Source of the DNA: Pseudomonas sp. ML96
GTDB lineage: Bacteria; Pseudomonadota; Gammaproteobacteria; Pseudomonadales; Pseudomonadaceae
Direction: 5' to 3'
DNA length: 64,000 nt
Assembly: GCF_000761545.1 (NCBI RefSeq)
Contig: NZ_JPMY01000028.1
Coordinates: 36,856-100,855 of the forward strand
A program made the position numbers and the translations under genes. The notes below the pieces were generated by a model that saw only the letters and a list, made by a program, of their open reading frames with translations, made no database searches and was not told where the DNA came from. Each line of letters begins with the position of its first letter. Position 1 is the stretch's first letter. Shown here piece by piece: positions 8,063-15,588 of this stretch.

Positions 8063-8749
8063 TTAGAACTTGTAACCCAGGCCGATCATGTAGACGAACG
8101 GGTCGACGTCGACATCCACCTCGACCTCACGACCACCGTAGTTGGTGCTGCCCTTGGTGTCGATGTCGATGTAGCGCACCTGGGCGTTGACCATCACGTT
8201 GTCGGTCAGCATGTAGTCCATGCCGACTTGTGCGGCCAGGCCCCAGGAATCGTCCAGGTCGAAGCCGCTGAAGCCCTTGTTCTCGGCTTCGCTGGTCAGC
8301 TCGGTGTCGAAGAACCAAGTGTAGTTGATGCCCGCGCCGACATAGGGCTGGAAGGCCGAGGCGGCATCCAGCGGGTAGTACACAACGCTCAGGGTCGGCG
8401 GCAGGTGTTTGAGCTCACCGAGCTTGCCGTTGAGACCGGCGAACGGGCCGGGCATGCCCTTGACGCCGACGTTGTGGGTGAACGGAGTGGCGGCCAGCAG
8501 TTCGACGCCGACGTGGTCGGTGACCATGTAGGCGAAGTTCAGGCCCAGCTGGGTGTCGCTGTCCAGAGTGGCCTTGGTGCCGGCCACGTCGGTGTTGAGG
8601 GCGCCGACCCAGATGTCGCTGCTACTTTCGTGCGGGTCGACGGTCACGGCGCCGGCGCGCAGGATGATGTCACCGGCCTTGTGGGCCTGGGCCAGCGGGG
8701 CGGCCAGGGCAAGGGCAATCAGGGAAGTGGCGAGCAGTGTTTTCTTCAT
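8063..8749 (-). CDS. oprG: OmpW-family outer-membrane protein OprG
   Basis: A 228-residue small barrel of the OmpW family. The signal peptide MKKTLLATSLIALALAAPLA ends at QAHKAG. HKAGDIILRAGAVTVDP is the conserved OmpW opening, VGVELLAATPFTHN and TLSVVYYPL are barrel strands, and the chain ends in GLGYKF with terminal Phe. OprG is an eight-strand barrel with a hydrophobic channel for small apolar molecules. In P. aeruginosa oprG is strongly induced under low oxygen through ANR, and an ANR-like box with correct spacing lies upstream here. The neighbours match the P. aeruginosa locus as I remember it. Confidence 0.93.
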   Translation of the reverse strand: MKKTLLATSLIALALAAPLAQAHKAGDIILRAGAVTVDPHESSSDIWVGALNTDVAGTKATLDSDTQLGLNFAYMVTDHVGVELLAATPFTHNVGVKGMPGPFAGLNGKLGELKHLPPTLSVVYYPLDAASAFQPYVGAGINYTWFFDTELTSEAENKGFSGFDLDDSWGLAAQVGMDYMLTDNVMVNAQVRYIDIDTKGSTNYGGREVEVDVDVDPFVYMIGLGYKF

Positions 8750-8793
8750 CTTGGGGCTCCGAGGGAGTCAGCAATGTGTGTTGGCTGACTGTC

Positions 8794-8834
8794 ATGCTAC
8801 GGAGCGCCATGGATGATCTCTTGACCTGGCTCAA
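8794..8834 (-). promoter_or_regulatory. Candidate ANR/FNR box and -10 of oprG
   Basis: Reading toward oprG, TTGAGCCAGGTCAA (8834-8821) fits the FNR/ANR pattern TTGA-N6-TCAA. A TAGCAT hexamer at 8799-8794 can serve as -10. With a start about 7 nt after it (near 8787) the box is centred at about -40.5, the usual place for activation by FNR-type proteins. Seen in sequence; regulation is inferred from known ANR control of oprG. Confidence 0.72.
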
Positions 8835-8869
8835 TGGCCGCGCACGGCAAGGTGCGGCGGCCTGTCGCA

Positions 8870-9382
8870 CTACATTTCGTAGGGATAGATCTTCTCGGCT
8901 TCCATCTGGTAGCCGGCGGTGCCCATCTCGCTGCTGTGCGCGCCGACCTTGAGCGAGCCCTCAATCCAGAACGGCTGGTACAGCGCATCCATCAGCACGC
9001 CCAGCTCGCTGGTGACGTGGACGATCTGGTTGGACGGCGGCGGCGGCACATGGATGCAGGCGCCGAAGTAGGGCACGAAGAGGAACTCGGTTACCCGGCC
9101 TTCCTCGGTCACGTCCAGCGGCACGATATAGCCGGGCAGCTTGATGCGCTGGCCATCCAGCTCCTCGACCACCGGCGCGTCCGGCGCCGACTGCTGGGCG
9201 GCCGGGGCGCTCTCGGCGGCCAGGGCGTCGGCCAGTTGCGATAGATCGTGCATCGGCGCCTGCTGCGCCGGCTGCGGCGGTGCATCTGCCGGGACCATCT
9301 CGCTCCAGGTCAGCTCGCGGGTTTCAGCGGCCCACAGCGGGCTGGCGATGGCGAGCAGCAGGGCGAACAACAGATGGCGCAT
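8870..9382 (-). CDS. DUF3299 domain exported protein
   Basis: A 170-residue protein with a signal peptide (MRHLLFALLLAIASPLWAAE). I start it at 9382 because TGAGG lies 7 nt upstream; an ATG 12 nt earlier overlaps the permease stop. After a proline/alanine-rich stretch comes the DUF3299 core: RIKLPGYIVPLDVTEEGRVT, then FLFVPYFGACIHVPPPPSNQ with a Cys-X-His pair that could bind metal. It is the last of four genes in the DUF2796–ATPase–permease–DUF3299 operon behind a Zur-like box, so it is probably a periplasmic helper of zinc handling. Biochemical function is unknown. Confidence 0.85.
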   Translation of the reverse strand: MRHLLFALLLAIASPLWAAETRELTWSEMVPADAPPQPAQQAPMHDLSQLADALAAESAPAAQQSAPDAPVVEELDGQRIKLPGYIVPLDVTEEGRVTEFLFVPYFGACIHVPPPPSNQIVHVTSELGVLMDALYQPFWIEGSLKVGAHSSEMGTAGYQMEAEKIYPYEM

Positions 9383-9390
9383 GGGCAACC

Positions 9391-10653
9391 TCATAGACGA
9401 ATGGACAGGCCGTCGGCCAGCGACTGCCGATAGGCGCGCCAGGCTGGCACAGCGCCCATCAGCAGGGCGGCGCCCAGAATAGCGCCGAGCAGGCTCCACT
9501 CATAGGCGCTGGGCAGCGCCAGCGGCAGATACAGGCCATATTGCGCCTGCACCCAGCCCTGGCTGACGGCGATGCCGCCGTACAGCAGGGCCAGGCCCAG
9601 AGCCGCACCGGCCGCGGCCAGCACCAGTGCCTCCAGCACCAGCAGCCCGGCGATATGCCAGGGCCGTGCGCCCACCGAGCGCAGGATGGCCATCTCGCGG
9701 CGGCGTTCGTTGAGGCTGGTGAGGATGGCGGTGAGCATGCCGATCAGGCCGGTCAGCACGACGAACAGCGAGACCACGAACAGCGCCTTCTCCGCCGTCC
9801 CCATCAGGCTCCACAGCTCCTGCAGGGCCACGCCGGGGAGGATCGCCAGCAGCGGCTCGCCGCGGAATTCGTTGACCTGGCGTTGCACGGCGAAGGTGGC
9901 GACCTTGCTCTTCAGACCGAGCAGCACGGCAGTGATGGCTTTGGGCTGCAGGTGCATGTCGCGCGCCTGTTCGGCCGAGACCTTGGCGTTGCCGCGCGCC
10001 GGCATGCCGTTCTGCCAGTCGACGTGCAGCGCTTCCATGCCCTCCAGCGAGATGTGCAGGGTGCGGTCCACCGGCGTGCCGGTGCGAGCGAGGATGCCGA
10101 CCACGGTGAAGGGCTTGTCGTCGTGCTGGGTCAGGCTGACGGTGGCCACGCCATGGGCCAGGACGATCTGGTCGCCGAGCTGGTAATTCAGCGCCTCGGC
10201 CACCTCGGCACCGAGCACCACCTCGAACAGGTCGGTGAAGGGCTTGCCCTGGGCCAGTTGCAGCGGCTGGGCGCGGCCGTAGCGGTAGTGCTCGAAGTAG
10301 CCGGGGTCGGTGCCCAGCACCCGGTAGCCACGGTGCGAGTCACCCAGCGACAGCGGGATTGCCCACTTCACCTGCGGGTGTTTGGTCAGGGTCTCGAAAC
10401 TGTCCCAGCGGATATTGTTGGTGGCGTTGCCGATGCGGAACACCGAGTACAGCAGCAGGTTCACCGAGCCCGAACGCGCGCCGACTATTAGGTCGGTGCC
10501 GCTGATGGTGCTGGCGAAGCTGGCGCGCGCCTCGGTGCGCACCCGTTCGACAGCCAGCAGCAGGCATACCGAGAGGGCGATGGCGAATACCGTGAGCAGC
10601 GCGGTGAAGCGGCGGTTGGCCAGGCTGGCCAGGGCGATGCGGAGCAGATGCAT
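9391..10653 (-). CDS. ABC transporter permease (MacB/FtsX family)
   Basis: A 420-residue permease. There is one N-terminal membrane helix (RRFTALLTVFAIALSVCLLL), a large periplasmic domain (about residues 45-270), and three C-terminal helices (near 290-320, 340-370 and 375-410). This is the MacB/FtsX layout of mechanotransmission ABC transporters, not that of the zinc importer ZnuB. The start at 10653 overlaps nothing and lies 1 bp after the ATPase stop; the DUF3299 start overlaps its own stop. Type VII ABC systems move or extract substrates on the periplasmic side. With the Zur-like box and the His-rich first gene, a role in zinc limitation is the best inference. Confidence 0.88.
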   Translation of the reverse strand: MHLLRIALASLANRRFTALLTVFAIALSVCLLLAVERVRTEARASFASTISGTDLIVGARSGSVNLLLYSVFRIGNATNNIRWDSFETLTKHPQVKWAIPLSLGDSHRGYRVLGTDPGYFEHYRYGRAQPLQLAQGKPFTDLFEVVLGAEVAEALNYQLGDQIVLAHGVATVSLTQHDDKPFTVVGILARTGTPVDRTLHISLEGMEALHVDWQNGMPARGNAKVSAEQARDMHLQPKAITAVLLGLKSKVATFAVQRQVNEFRGEPLLAILPGVALQELWSLMGTAEKALFVVSLFVVLTGLIGMLTAILTSLNERRREMAILRSVGARPWHIAGLLVLEALVLAAAGAALGLALLYGGIAVSQGWVQAQYGLYLPLALPSAYEWSLLGAILGAALLMGAVPAWRAYRQSLADGLSIRL

Positions 10654-10654
10654 G

Positions 10655-11362
10655 TCAGACCTCCACCGGCTTGGCGGCACGGTTGAGTTCGGCCAGCGAT
10701 ACGCTGCGGTCGAACAGCGGCGACAGGCTCTGGTCGTGGCTGACGAACAGCAGGCTGGCACCGGCGGCGCGGCATTCGGCGAACAGCAACTGCAGGAAGG
10801 CCTCGCGGGCGTCATGGTCCAGCGCCGAGGTCGGCTCGTCGGCGATCACCAGCTCCGGCTGGCCGATCAGCGCGCGGGCGGCAGCCACCCGTTGCTGCTG
10901 GCCGATGGACAACGAGTCGGCGCGGCGTTCCAGCAACTCGGCCTTCAGCCCCAGATGTTCGAGCAGTTGCGCGGCGGCCCCATCGACACTGCCGTGGCGT
11001 TCCTTGGCCCGCTGCGCGCGGCTCTTCGAGAAGCGGCAGGGCAGCTCGACGTTCTCGCGCACGGAGATGAACGGCAGCAGGTTGAACTGCTGGAAGATGT
11101 AGCCGGTGTGATCGACGCGGAAGCGGTCGCGGGCGCCGGAGGAAAGCGTTGCCAGCTCCTGGCCGAGCAGCTTGAGACTGCCGCGGCCGGGCTTCTGCAC
11201 GCCGCCGAGCAGGCCGAGCAAGGTGGTCTTGCCGCTGCCGCTGGGGCCCTTGAGGAACAGGCTCTCGCCACGTTGCAGGGTGAAGGCGGGGATATCCAGC
11301 AGCTCGGCCTGGCCGGGCCAGGCGAAGCCGAGGTCGTTGAGTTCGATCAGTGCGTCGGGCAT
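10655..11362 (-). CDS. ABC transporter ATP-binding protein (LolD/MacB type)
   Basis: A 235-residue complete ABC ATPase: Walker A GPSGSGKTTLL (about residue 40), Q-loop in GYIFQQFNLLPFISVRENVE, signature LSIGQQQRVAAARAL, Walker B ELVIADEPTSALD and the H-loop in LLFVSHDQS. The EPTSALD form and length match the LolD/MacB branch, agreeing with the MacB-type permease next to it (1-bp gap). It powers the transporter from the cytoplasmic side. It is the second gene of the Zur-type operon; an 80-bp gap holding a hairpin separates it from DUF2796. Confidence 0.93.
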   Translation of the reverse strand: MPDALIELNDLGFAWPGQAELLDIPAFTLQRGESLFLKGPSGSGKTTLLGLLGGVQKPGRGSLKLLGQELATLSSGARDRFRVDHTGYIFQQFNLLPFISVRENVELPCRFSKSRAQRAKERHGSVDGAAAQLLEHLGLKAELLERRADSLSIGQQQRVAAARALIGQPELVIADEPTSALDHDAREAFLQLLFAECRAAGASLLFVSHDQSLSPLFDRSVSLAELNRAAKPVEV

Positions 11363-11412
11363 GGGCGATTCGCGCGTCGGAGAGGGCGACAGCTTAAAGG
11401 CAAGTAGACAGA

Positions 11413-11435
11413 CGGCGCACCCGGCAGGTGCGCCG
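11413..11435 (-). promoter_or_regulatory. Intercistronic hairpin between DUF2796 and ABC genes
   Basis: A perfect 9-bp stem CGGCGCACC / GGTGCGCCG with a 5-nt loop lies in the 80-bp gap after the DUF2796 stop. In the direction of transcription it is followed by TCTGTCTACTTG, too weak for a full terminator. It may allow partial read-through or protect the upstream mRNA, giving more DUF2796 than transporter. Confidence 0.55.
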
Positions 11436-11442
11436 CGATGTG

Positions 11443-12027
11443 TCAGAAGCTCAAGCGCGAGTTGCTCGGGGTCAGCTCGGCGCCTTGCTGGCCGCCCGGG
11501 CCGATCAGCTGCACTTCGAGCTTCTCGGTGCCGGGGAAGGTGCCGAAGAAGCTGCCCAGCTCCAGGGTCTTCAGCGCCTCGGCATTAGCGCAGGTGAAGT
11601 GGTAGCTGGCGTCGATGTCGCTGTGGCCGTGTTCGTCGCCGTGCTCATGCTCTGCGTGCTCGGCGTAGCCGAACAGCGGGCTCTCCAGCTCGCTGTCCTG
11701 CAGCGCGCACTTGGCCTCGATCGGCAGGGCGAACAGTGCCTGCGGCTGCTCCAGGTGTTTGCGCGCGCTGGCGACCTTGGCCTTGTCGGCATCGCTCTTG
11801 GCTTCGTGCTCGAAGCCGACCAGGTTCATCGCCGGGCTCTCCAGCTGGATCTCCAGGGTCTGGCCATCCAGCGCCACATTGAGGCTGGCCACGCCGTGCT
11901 CGTGCGTGCCGAGGCTGCCGTGCTCCTCATGGGCATGATCGTGGTCGTGCACATGCTCATGGCTGTCGGCCTGGGCGATGGCGAAGGGCAGCAGAGCGAA
12001 GGGCAGGGCGAGCAGGGTGCGACGCAT
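11443..12027 (-). CDS. DUF2796 histidine-rich periplasmic protein (zinc-limitation type)
   Basis: A 194-residue exported protein starting at 12027 with signal peptide MRRTLLALPFALLPFAIAQA. Right after cleavage comes a histidine-rich cluster (SHEHVHDHDHAHEEHG) and a second one in the middle (EHAEHEHGDEHGHSD), typical metal-collecting loops. The rest is the DUF2796 beta-rich domain ending SNSRLSF. It is the first gene after a Zur-like box and precedes an ABC transporter; I recall the P. aeruginosa equivalents (PA4063-PA4066) as strongly zinc-repressed. Likely a periplasmic zinc-binding protein serving or sensing the transporter. The exact function is not established. Confidence 0.88.
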   Translation of the reverse strand: MRRTLLALPFALLPFAIAQADSHEHVHDHDHAHEEHGSLGTHEHGVASLNVALDGQTLEIQLESPAMNLVGFEHEAKSDADKAKVASARKHLEQPQALFALPIEAKCALQDSELESPLFGYAEHAEHEHGDEHGHSDIDASYHFTCANAEALKTLELGSFFGTFPGTEKLEVQLIGPGGQQGAELTPSNSRLSF

Positions 12028-12055
12028 GGGGCAAACTCCGGCGATCAATTGTTAG

Positions 12056-12068
12056 GTTATGTTGTAAC
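12056..12068 (-). promoter_or_regulatory. Zur-like box upstream of the DUF2796 operon
   Basis: The plus strand reads GTTATGTTGTAAC, an imperfect palindrome matching the GTTATA-type core of gammaproteobacterial Zur operators (GTTA...TAAC ends kept). It lies 29-41 nt before the ATG of the histidine-rich DUF2796 gene, where bound Zur would block the promoter under zinc excess. Confidence 0.7.
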
Positions 12069-12140
12069 ACTTAATCGCTGTGATTGGCCAGCCCCGGTCG
12101 GCATGGCAGCATGGCGGCCTGATGTTCTGGAGTGGGCGAG

Positions 12141-12485
12141 ATGCTGCGAATCAAGGGGCGAGTCGGTGACTGGCCGGTGGACCTGACGGTGGAGATGGAT
12201 GCCGAGGACTGGGCGCAACTGGCCGCCCATCTGCCGCTGGAGGCGGCGCCACCCGCCGTGGAGAAAGCCGCACCCGCGGCCGGCCCGAGCAACGATCTGT
12301 GGCCGCAGGCCCTGCAGCTGCTGCAGGCCGCTGGCAGCATGGAGGGGCCGCAGTTGCTCGGTGAGCTGGCTGCCCTGGCTGGCGGTGAGGCGGCTGGCAA
12401 ACGCTTGCTGGTGCGCCTGCGCCATGCCCCGCAGGTGCAGATAGAAAACGGCGCCGAGGCGCCGCTGTATCGCTGGATCGGCTGA
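12141..12485 (+). CDS. Small hypothetical protein
   Basis: A 114-residue soluble protein I cannot assign to a named family. I start it at the ATG at 12141, with GGAG 8 nt upstream; a GTG at 12132 would add three residues. The N-terminal 30 residues look like beta strands (MLRIKGRVGDWPVDLTVEMD), the middle is Ala/Pro-rich and probably flexible, and the C-terminal half (about 55-114) is helical and ends in APLYRWIG. There is no signal peptide or cysteine. It is divergent from the Zur-type operon and converges on the thioesterase gene with no gap between the two stops. Confidence 0.75.
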   Translation: MLRIKGRVGDWPVDLTVEMDAEDWAQLAAHLPLEAAPPAVEKAAPAAGPSNDLWPQALQLLQAAGSMEGPQLLGELAALAGGEAAGKRLLVRLRHAPQVQIENGAEAPLYRWIG

Positions 12486-12920
12486 TCAGCCGGCCTGATT
12501 GACCGTCACGCCCGGTGCGCCGCGTTCAAGTTGCGCGCGAATGGCATCGGGAATCGGTGTCTTGGTGAAGGCTTGGGCATCGACCATCACATAGGTGATC
12601 TCGCTGTGGGCGATGGCTGCCTGGTCGGCGTGGCGGCGAATGTCCACCTGCAGGGTGAAGGAGCTGTTGCCCAGGCGCAGGCTGCTGACTTCCAGCTGCA
12701 GCACGTCGTCGAAGCGCGCCGGTGCGCTCCAGTCGGTGACCATCCGCACCACCTGGCTGTCCAGGCCCTGCTCCAGCAGGGCCTGGTAGCTGCCGAACAC
12801 GGCGCGGTAGAACTCGGTCGCCGCCACGTCGACGTAGTCGCCATAGCGGGCGTTGAACACCACCTGCTGGGCGTCGCACTCGCCGTAGCGCACCCGCAGC
12901 AGCAGGCGGAAGGGCGCCAT
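12486..12920 (-). CDS. Acyl-CoA thioesterase, hotdog fold (YbgC/FadM-like)
   Basis: A 144-residue single hotdog domain. The opening LRVRYGECDAQQVVFNARYG matches the RY-X-E/D-X-D active-site signature of 4-hydroxybenzoyl-CoA/YbgC thioesterases; the acid in YGECD would be catalytic. The long central helix and four later strands, including HSEITYVMVDAQAF, complete the fold. It hydrolyses an acyl-CoA in the cytoplasm; chain length cannot be told. Its start codon abuts the stop of the thioredoxin gene upstream, so the two are co-transcribed. Confidence 0.87.
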   Translation of the reverse strand: MAPFRLLLRVRYGECDAQQVVFNARYGDYVDVAATEFYRAVFGSYQALLEQGLDSQVVRMVTDWSAPARFDDVLQLEVSSLRLGNSSFTLQVDIRRHADQAAIAHSEITYVMVDAQAFTKTPIPDAIRAQLERGAPGVTVNQAG

Positions 12921-13792
12921 CAGTAGATCGCCTGATACAGCTTGCGGCGGTACAGGGTCACCAGCGGGTGATCGTTGCCCAGCAGGTCGAACACCTGCAG
13001 CAGGGTCTTGTGAGCGATGCCCTCGGCATAGCTGCGATTACGCACGAACAGCTTGAGCAGGCCGTCCAGCGCTGCCTCGTATTGCTGGCGCGCCAGCTGC
13101 TGGATGGCCAGCTGGTAGGTCGCCTCGTCGTCGTTCGGGTCTTGTGCCAGGCGGCTCTTCAGCTCGGCACCATCCGGCAAGTCGGCGGCCTGGCGCAGGA
13201 AGGTCAGTTGCGCCTTGGCACCGGCCAGGGCCTGCTTGTGCTCGTCGCCCTTGACCGCGCCCAGCACCGCTTCGGCTTCGCCCAGCTCACCGCGTTCGGC
13301 CAGGCAGCGCGCATAGAGGATCAGCGCCGCAGCGTTCTCGTTGTTCTCGGTCAGCACCTGTTTGAGCAGGGCCTCGGCCTCGCCGAAGCGCTCCTCGGCG
13401 AACAGCGCCTGGGCGGTCTCCAGCGGGTCGGCGGCCAGCGGCGCCGGCTCGGCTACGTGTGGCTTGAGCATCTCGCGGATGGCCGATTCCGGCTGCGCAC
13501 CGGCGAAGCCGTCGACCGGCTGGCCGTCCTTGAACAGCACCACGGTGGGCAGGCTGCGGATGCCGAAGCGGGCGACGATGTCCTGCTCCACATCGCAGTC
13601 GACCTTGGCCAGCAGCAGCTCACCGCGGAACTCCTCGGCGATCTTCGCCAGCAGCGGCATCAGCGCCTTGCACGGCGCGCACCACTCGGCCCAGAAGTCC
13701 ACCAGCACCGGTTTGTGGAAGGAATTCTGGATCACCAGCTGCTCGAAGTTGGCGGCGCCGGATACGTCGAAGATGTAGGGGGTATCGCTCAT
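12920..13792 (-). CDS. cnoX: CnoX/YbbN-type thioredoxin co-chaperone
   Basis: A 290-residue protein with an N-terminal thioredoxin domain (about 1-110) and a C-terminal tetratricopeptide-like helical part (about 120-285). The active site is VDFWAEWCAPCKALMPLLAK, with Cys38 and Cys41; unlike E. coli CnoX, where the first Cys is Ser, both cysteines are present, so this form could be a real redox enzyme. IRSLPTVVLFKDG holds the cis-Pro loop. CnoX protects proteins from oxidative damage and passes them to GroEL. Co-transcribed with the thioesterase downstream. Confidence 0.9.
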   Translation of the reverse strand: MSDTPYIFDVSGAANFEQLVIQNSFHKPVLVDFWAEWCAPCKALMPLLAKIAEEFRGELLLAKVDCDVEQDIVARFGIRSLPTVVLFKDGQPVDGFAGAQPESAIREMLKPHVAEPAPLAADPLETAQALFAEERFGEAEALLKQVLTENNENAAALILYARCLAERGELGEAEAVLGAVKGDEHKQALAGAKAQLTFLRQAADLPDGAELKSRLAQDPNDDEATYQLAIQQLARQQYEAALDGLLKLFVRNRSYAEGIAHKTLLQVFDLLGNDHPLVTLYRRKLYQAIY

Positions 13793-13848
13793 GGTTTTTC
13801 TCGGAGAGGCGAAAGACTGGAACTATAAATGCGGGCACTGCCCGGCGG

Positions 13849-13873
13849 AAACAAGCCCGGCGTGCATCCGGGC
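13849..13873 (-). terminator. Probable terminator after methyltransferase gene
   Basis: A 6-bp GCCCGG / CCGGGC stem with a 7-nt loop followed by TTGTTT in the minus-strand direction, 10 bp after the stop at 13883 and before cnoX. Short stem and broken U-run, so moderate confidence. Confidence 0.55.
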
Positions 13874-13882
13874 CACGGCGGC

Positions 13883-14536
13883 TCAGCGTTTCGCGTGATA
13901 CAGGCTGACGCTGCGGAACTCCGCCGGCTCGGCCAGATCCGGCCAGGTGCAGGCGTCGAGCAGGCCCAGGCGTTGGTACAGCGGATGCTGGAAGTCCTTG
14001 ACCCGCGAGTCGGCCACCAGGGCTTCCTGGCCGCGAGTGAGGAAGGCGTCGAGCAGCGGCAGGTTGGCGCGGTCGTAGAGCACGTCGGCGACGATGATCA
14101 GGTCGAAGCGATCTTCCTCGGCGAAGAAGTCCAGCGAGTAGCTCAGCTGCACGCCATTCAGCTCGGCGTTGGCCCGGCAGGATTCGATGGCCAGCGGATC
14201 GAGGTCACAGGCCACCACTTCCGCCGCGCCGGCCTTGGCGGCGGCGATGGCCGCCACGCCGGAGCCGGCGCCGAAGTCCAGCACGCGCTTGCCGCGCACC
14301 CATTCCGGCTTCTCCGCCAGCCAGCGCGCCAGGGCCAGGCCGCTGGCCCAGCAGAAGCTCCAGTACGGCGGCTCCTCGAGGATGCGCCGGGTCTCTTCCG
14401 GGCTGAAGCTGCGGTCCATGTTGCTTGGGTCGACCAGCCACAGGCGGATATCGGTGCCGGGCAGGGTCTCGGCGCTCAGGCGGGCGTCGCCGAGCAGCTG
14501 TTGCAGGGCGTCCTGCAGGGCGGCGGGCGCGTTCAT
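13883..14536 (-). CDS. Class I SAM-dependent methyltransferase (ETFB lysine methyltransferase-like)
   Basis: A 217-residue enzyme. Motif I of the SAM site is VLDFGAGSGVAAIAAAKAGA, motif II acidic residue in VVACDLDPLAIESC, and the post-motif DLIIVADVLYDRANL matches the seven-beta-strand protein-methyltransferase group that includes the electron-transfer flavoprotein and nicotinamide methyltransferase relatives. PPYWSFCWASGLALARWL is the family's pre-motif. It probably methylates a lysine of a protein partner, unknown here. It shares a 4-bp overlap with the lipoprotein gene upstream. Confidence 0.85.
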   Translation of the reverse strand: MNAPAALQDALQQLLGDARLSAETLPGTDIRLWLVDPSNMDRSFSPEETRRILEEPPYWSFCWASGLALARWLAEKPEWVRGKRVLDFGAGSGVAAIAAAKAGAAEVVACDLDPLAIESCRANAELNGVQLSYSLDFFAEEDRFDLIIVADVLYDRANLPLLDAFLTRGQEALVADSRVKDFQHPLYQRLGLLDACTWPDLAEPAEFRSVSLYHAKR

Positions 14537-14988
14537 GGTGCGCTCACCAGGGCCAGGGCGCCGAAGTCGCGGCTGTCGGCCTGAGTCACCCGTTGCGGCG
14601 GCAGGCGCAGGATCAGGCGGCCGGACTGGCTGATGCGCGCGCGCAGTTCGACCCGCGCACCGACTGGGAAATACTGCGGATTGAACGGCAGGCGGAAGGG
14701 TAGCGCCTGGCCGTTGCCCGCCAGCTTGAGGCTGCCCAGCAGCTGTTGCGGGCGGTCGCGCTCGTCCACTACCAGTAGGGCCATCTCCACCTCGCTGCCG
14801 GCCGGCGGCGTCAGCAGGCTGCCGCGTAGCTCACGCATATGCGCTGGCAGCTCCTGCTCGATCGGTGCGGCTGGCGTGCTCGCTGCCGCTGGTTTGGCGG
14901 GCGCGGGCGGTGTGACGGGCTTGGGCGGCTCGCTGGCGCAGGCGGCCAGCAGCAAAAACAGGCAGGCGAGGGCAGGGCGGCGGGACAT
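14533..14988 (-). CDS. YbaY-family lipoprotein
   Basis: A 151-residue lipoprotein. Start at 14988 gives [20 protein letters not shown], where LLAAC is the lipobox and Cys the lipidated residue. A proline/alanine linker (about 20-45) leads to a beta-sandwich-like domain ([20 protein letters not shown] to the end) of the type-III secretion chaperone-like/YbaY family. It likely sits in the outer membrane facing the periplasm. Divergent from nrdR across a 133-bp gap. Function unknown. Confidence 0.8.
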   Translation of the reverse strand: MSRRPALACLFLLLAACASEPPKPVTPPAPAKPAAASTPAAPIEQELPAHMRELRGSLLTPPAGSEVEMALLVVDERDRPQQLLGSLKLAGNGQALPFRLPFNPQYFPVGARVELRARISQSGRLILRLPPQRVTQADSRDFGALALVSAP

Positions 14989-15062
14989 GGCGGCATCCGA
15001 TGCGGCGGGTAATGCTGAAATAGCGCAAAAAGCGGGCGCCTGTATACCGCAAAGCCTGCGGC

Positions 15063-15090
15063 TTGTCTTGCCGGGACCATGCGCTACCAT
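15063..15090 (+). promoter_or_regulatory. Candidate sigma-70 promoter of nrdR-ribD
   Basis: TTGTCT and TACCAT separated by 16 bp, 31 bp before the nrdR start, in the gap between divergent genes. Acceptable but not perfect hexamers; no mapping data. Confidence 0.45.
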
Positions 15091-15121
15091 GGGCCACCTT
15101 TTCATGGATTGCCCGCCTGCC

Positions 15122-15586
15122 ATGCACTGCCCCTTCTGCTCCGCCAACGACACCAAGGTCATCGACTCCCGCCTGGTCGCCGAGGGTGACCAGGTGCGCC
15201 GGCGCCGCGAATGCGTGGCCTGTGGCGAGCGCTTCACCACCTTCGAGACCGCCGAACTGGTGATGCCGCGCCTGATCAAGTCCGATGGCAGCCGCCAGCC
15301 CTTCGATGAAGACAAGCTGCGTGCCGGCATGCAGCGCGCGCTGGAGAAGCGCCCGGTCAGCATCGAGCGCCTGGAGGAGGCCATCGCCCACATCAAGCAT
15401 CGCCTGCGCGCCACCGGCGAGCGCGAGATCAAGTCGCGGGTGCTCGGCGAGCTGGTGATGACCGAGCTGCAGAAGCTCGACGAAGTCGCCTATATCCGCT
15501 TCGCCTCGGTCTACCGGCGCTTCCAGGACCTCAACGAGTTCCGCGAGGAGATCGAGCGTCTGGCCCGCGAGCCTTCCAAGGAGTGA
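15122..15586 (+). CDS. nrdR: Transcriptional repressor NrdR
   Basis: A 154-residue protein of the exact usual length. The N-terminal zinc ribbon is [18 protein letters not shown] plus [12 protein letters not shown] (four Cys), and the ATP-cone follows ([20 protein letters not shown] through [11 protein letters not shown]). NrdR senses ATP/dATP and represses ribonucleotide reductase genes at NrdR boxes. It heads the riboflavin operon, as in many proteobacteria, and the ribD GTG start lies just after its stop. Confidence 0.97.
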   Translation: MHCPFCSANDTKVIDSRLVAEGDQVRRRRECVACGERFTTFETAELVMPRLIKSDGSRQPFDEDKLRAGMQRALEKRPVSIERLEEAIAHIKHRLRATGEREIKSRVLGELVMTELQKLDEVAYIRFASVYRRFQDLNEFREEIERLAREPSKE

Positions 15587-15588
15587 GC

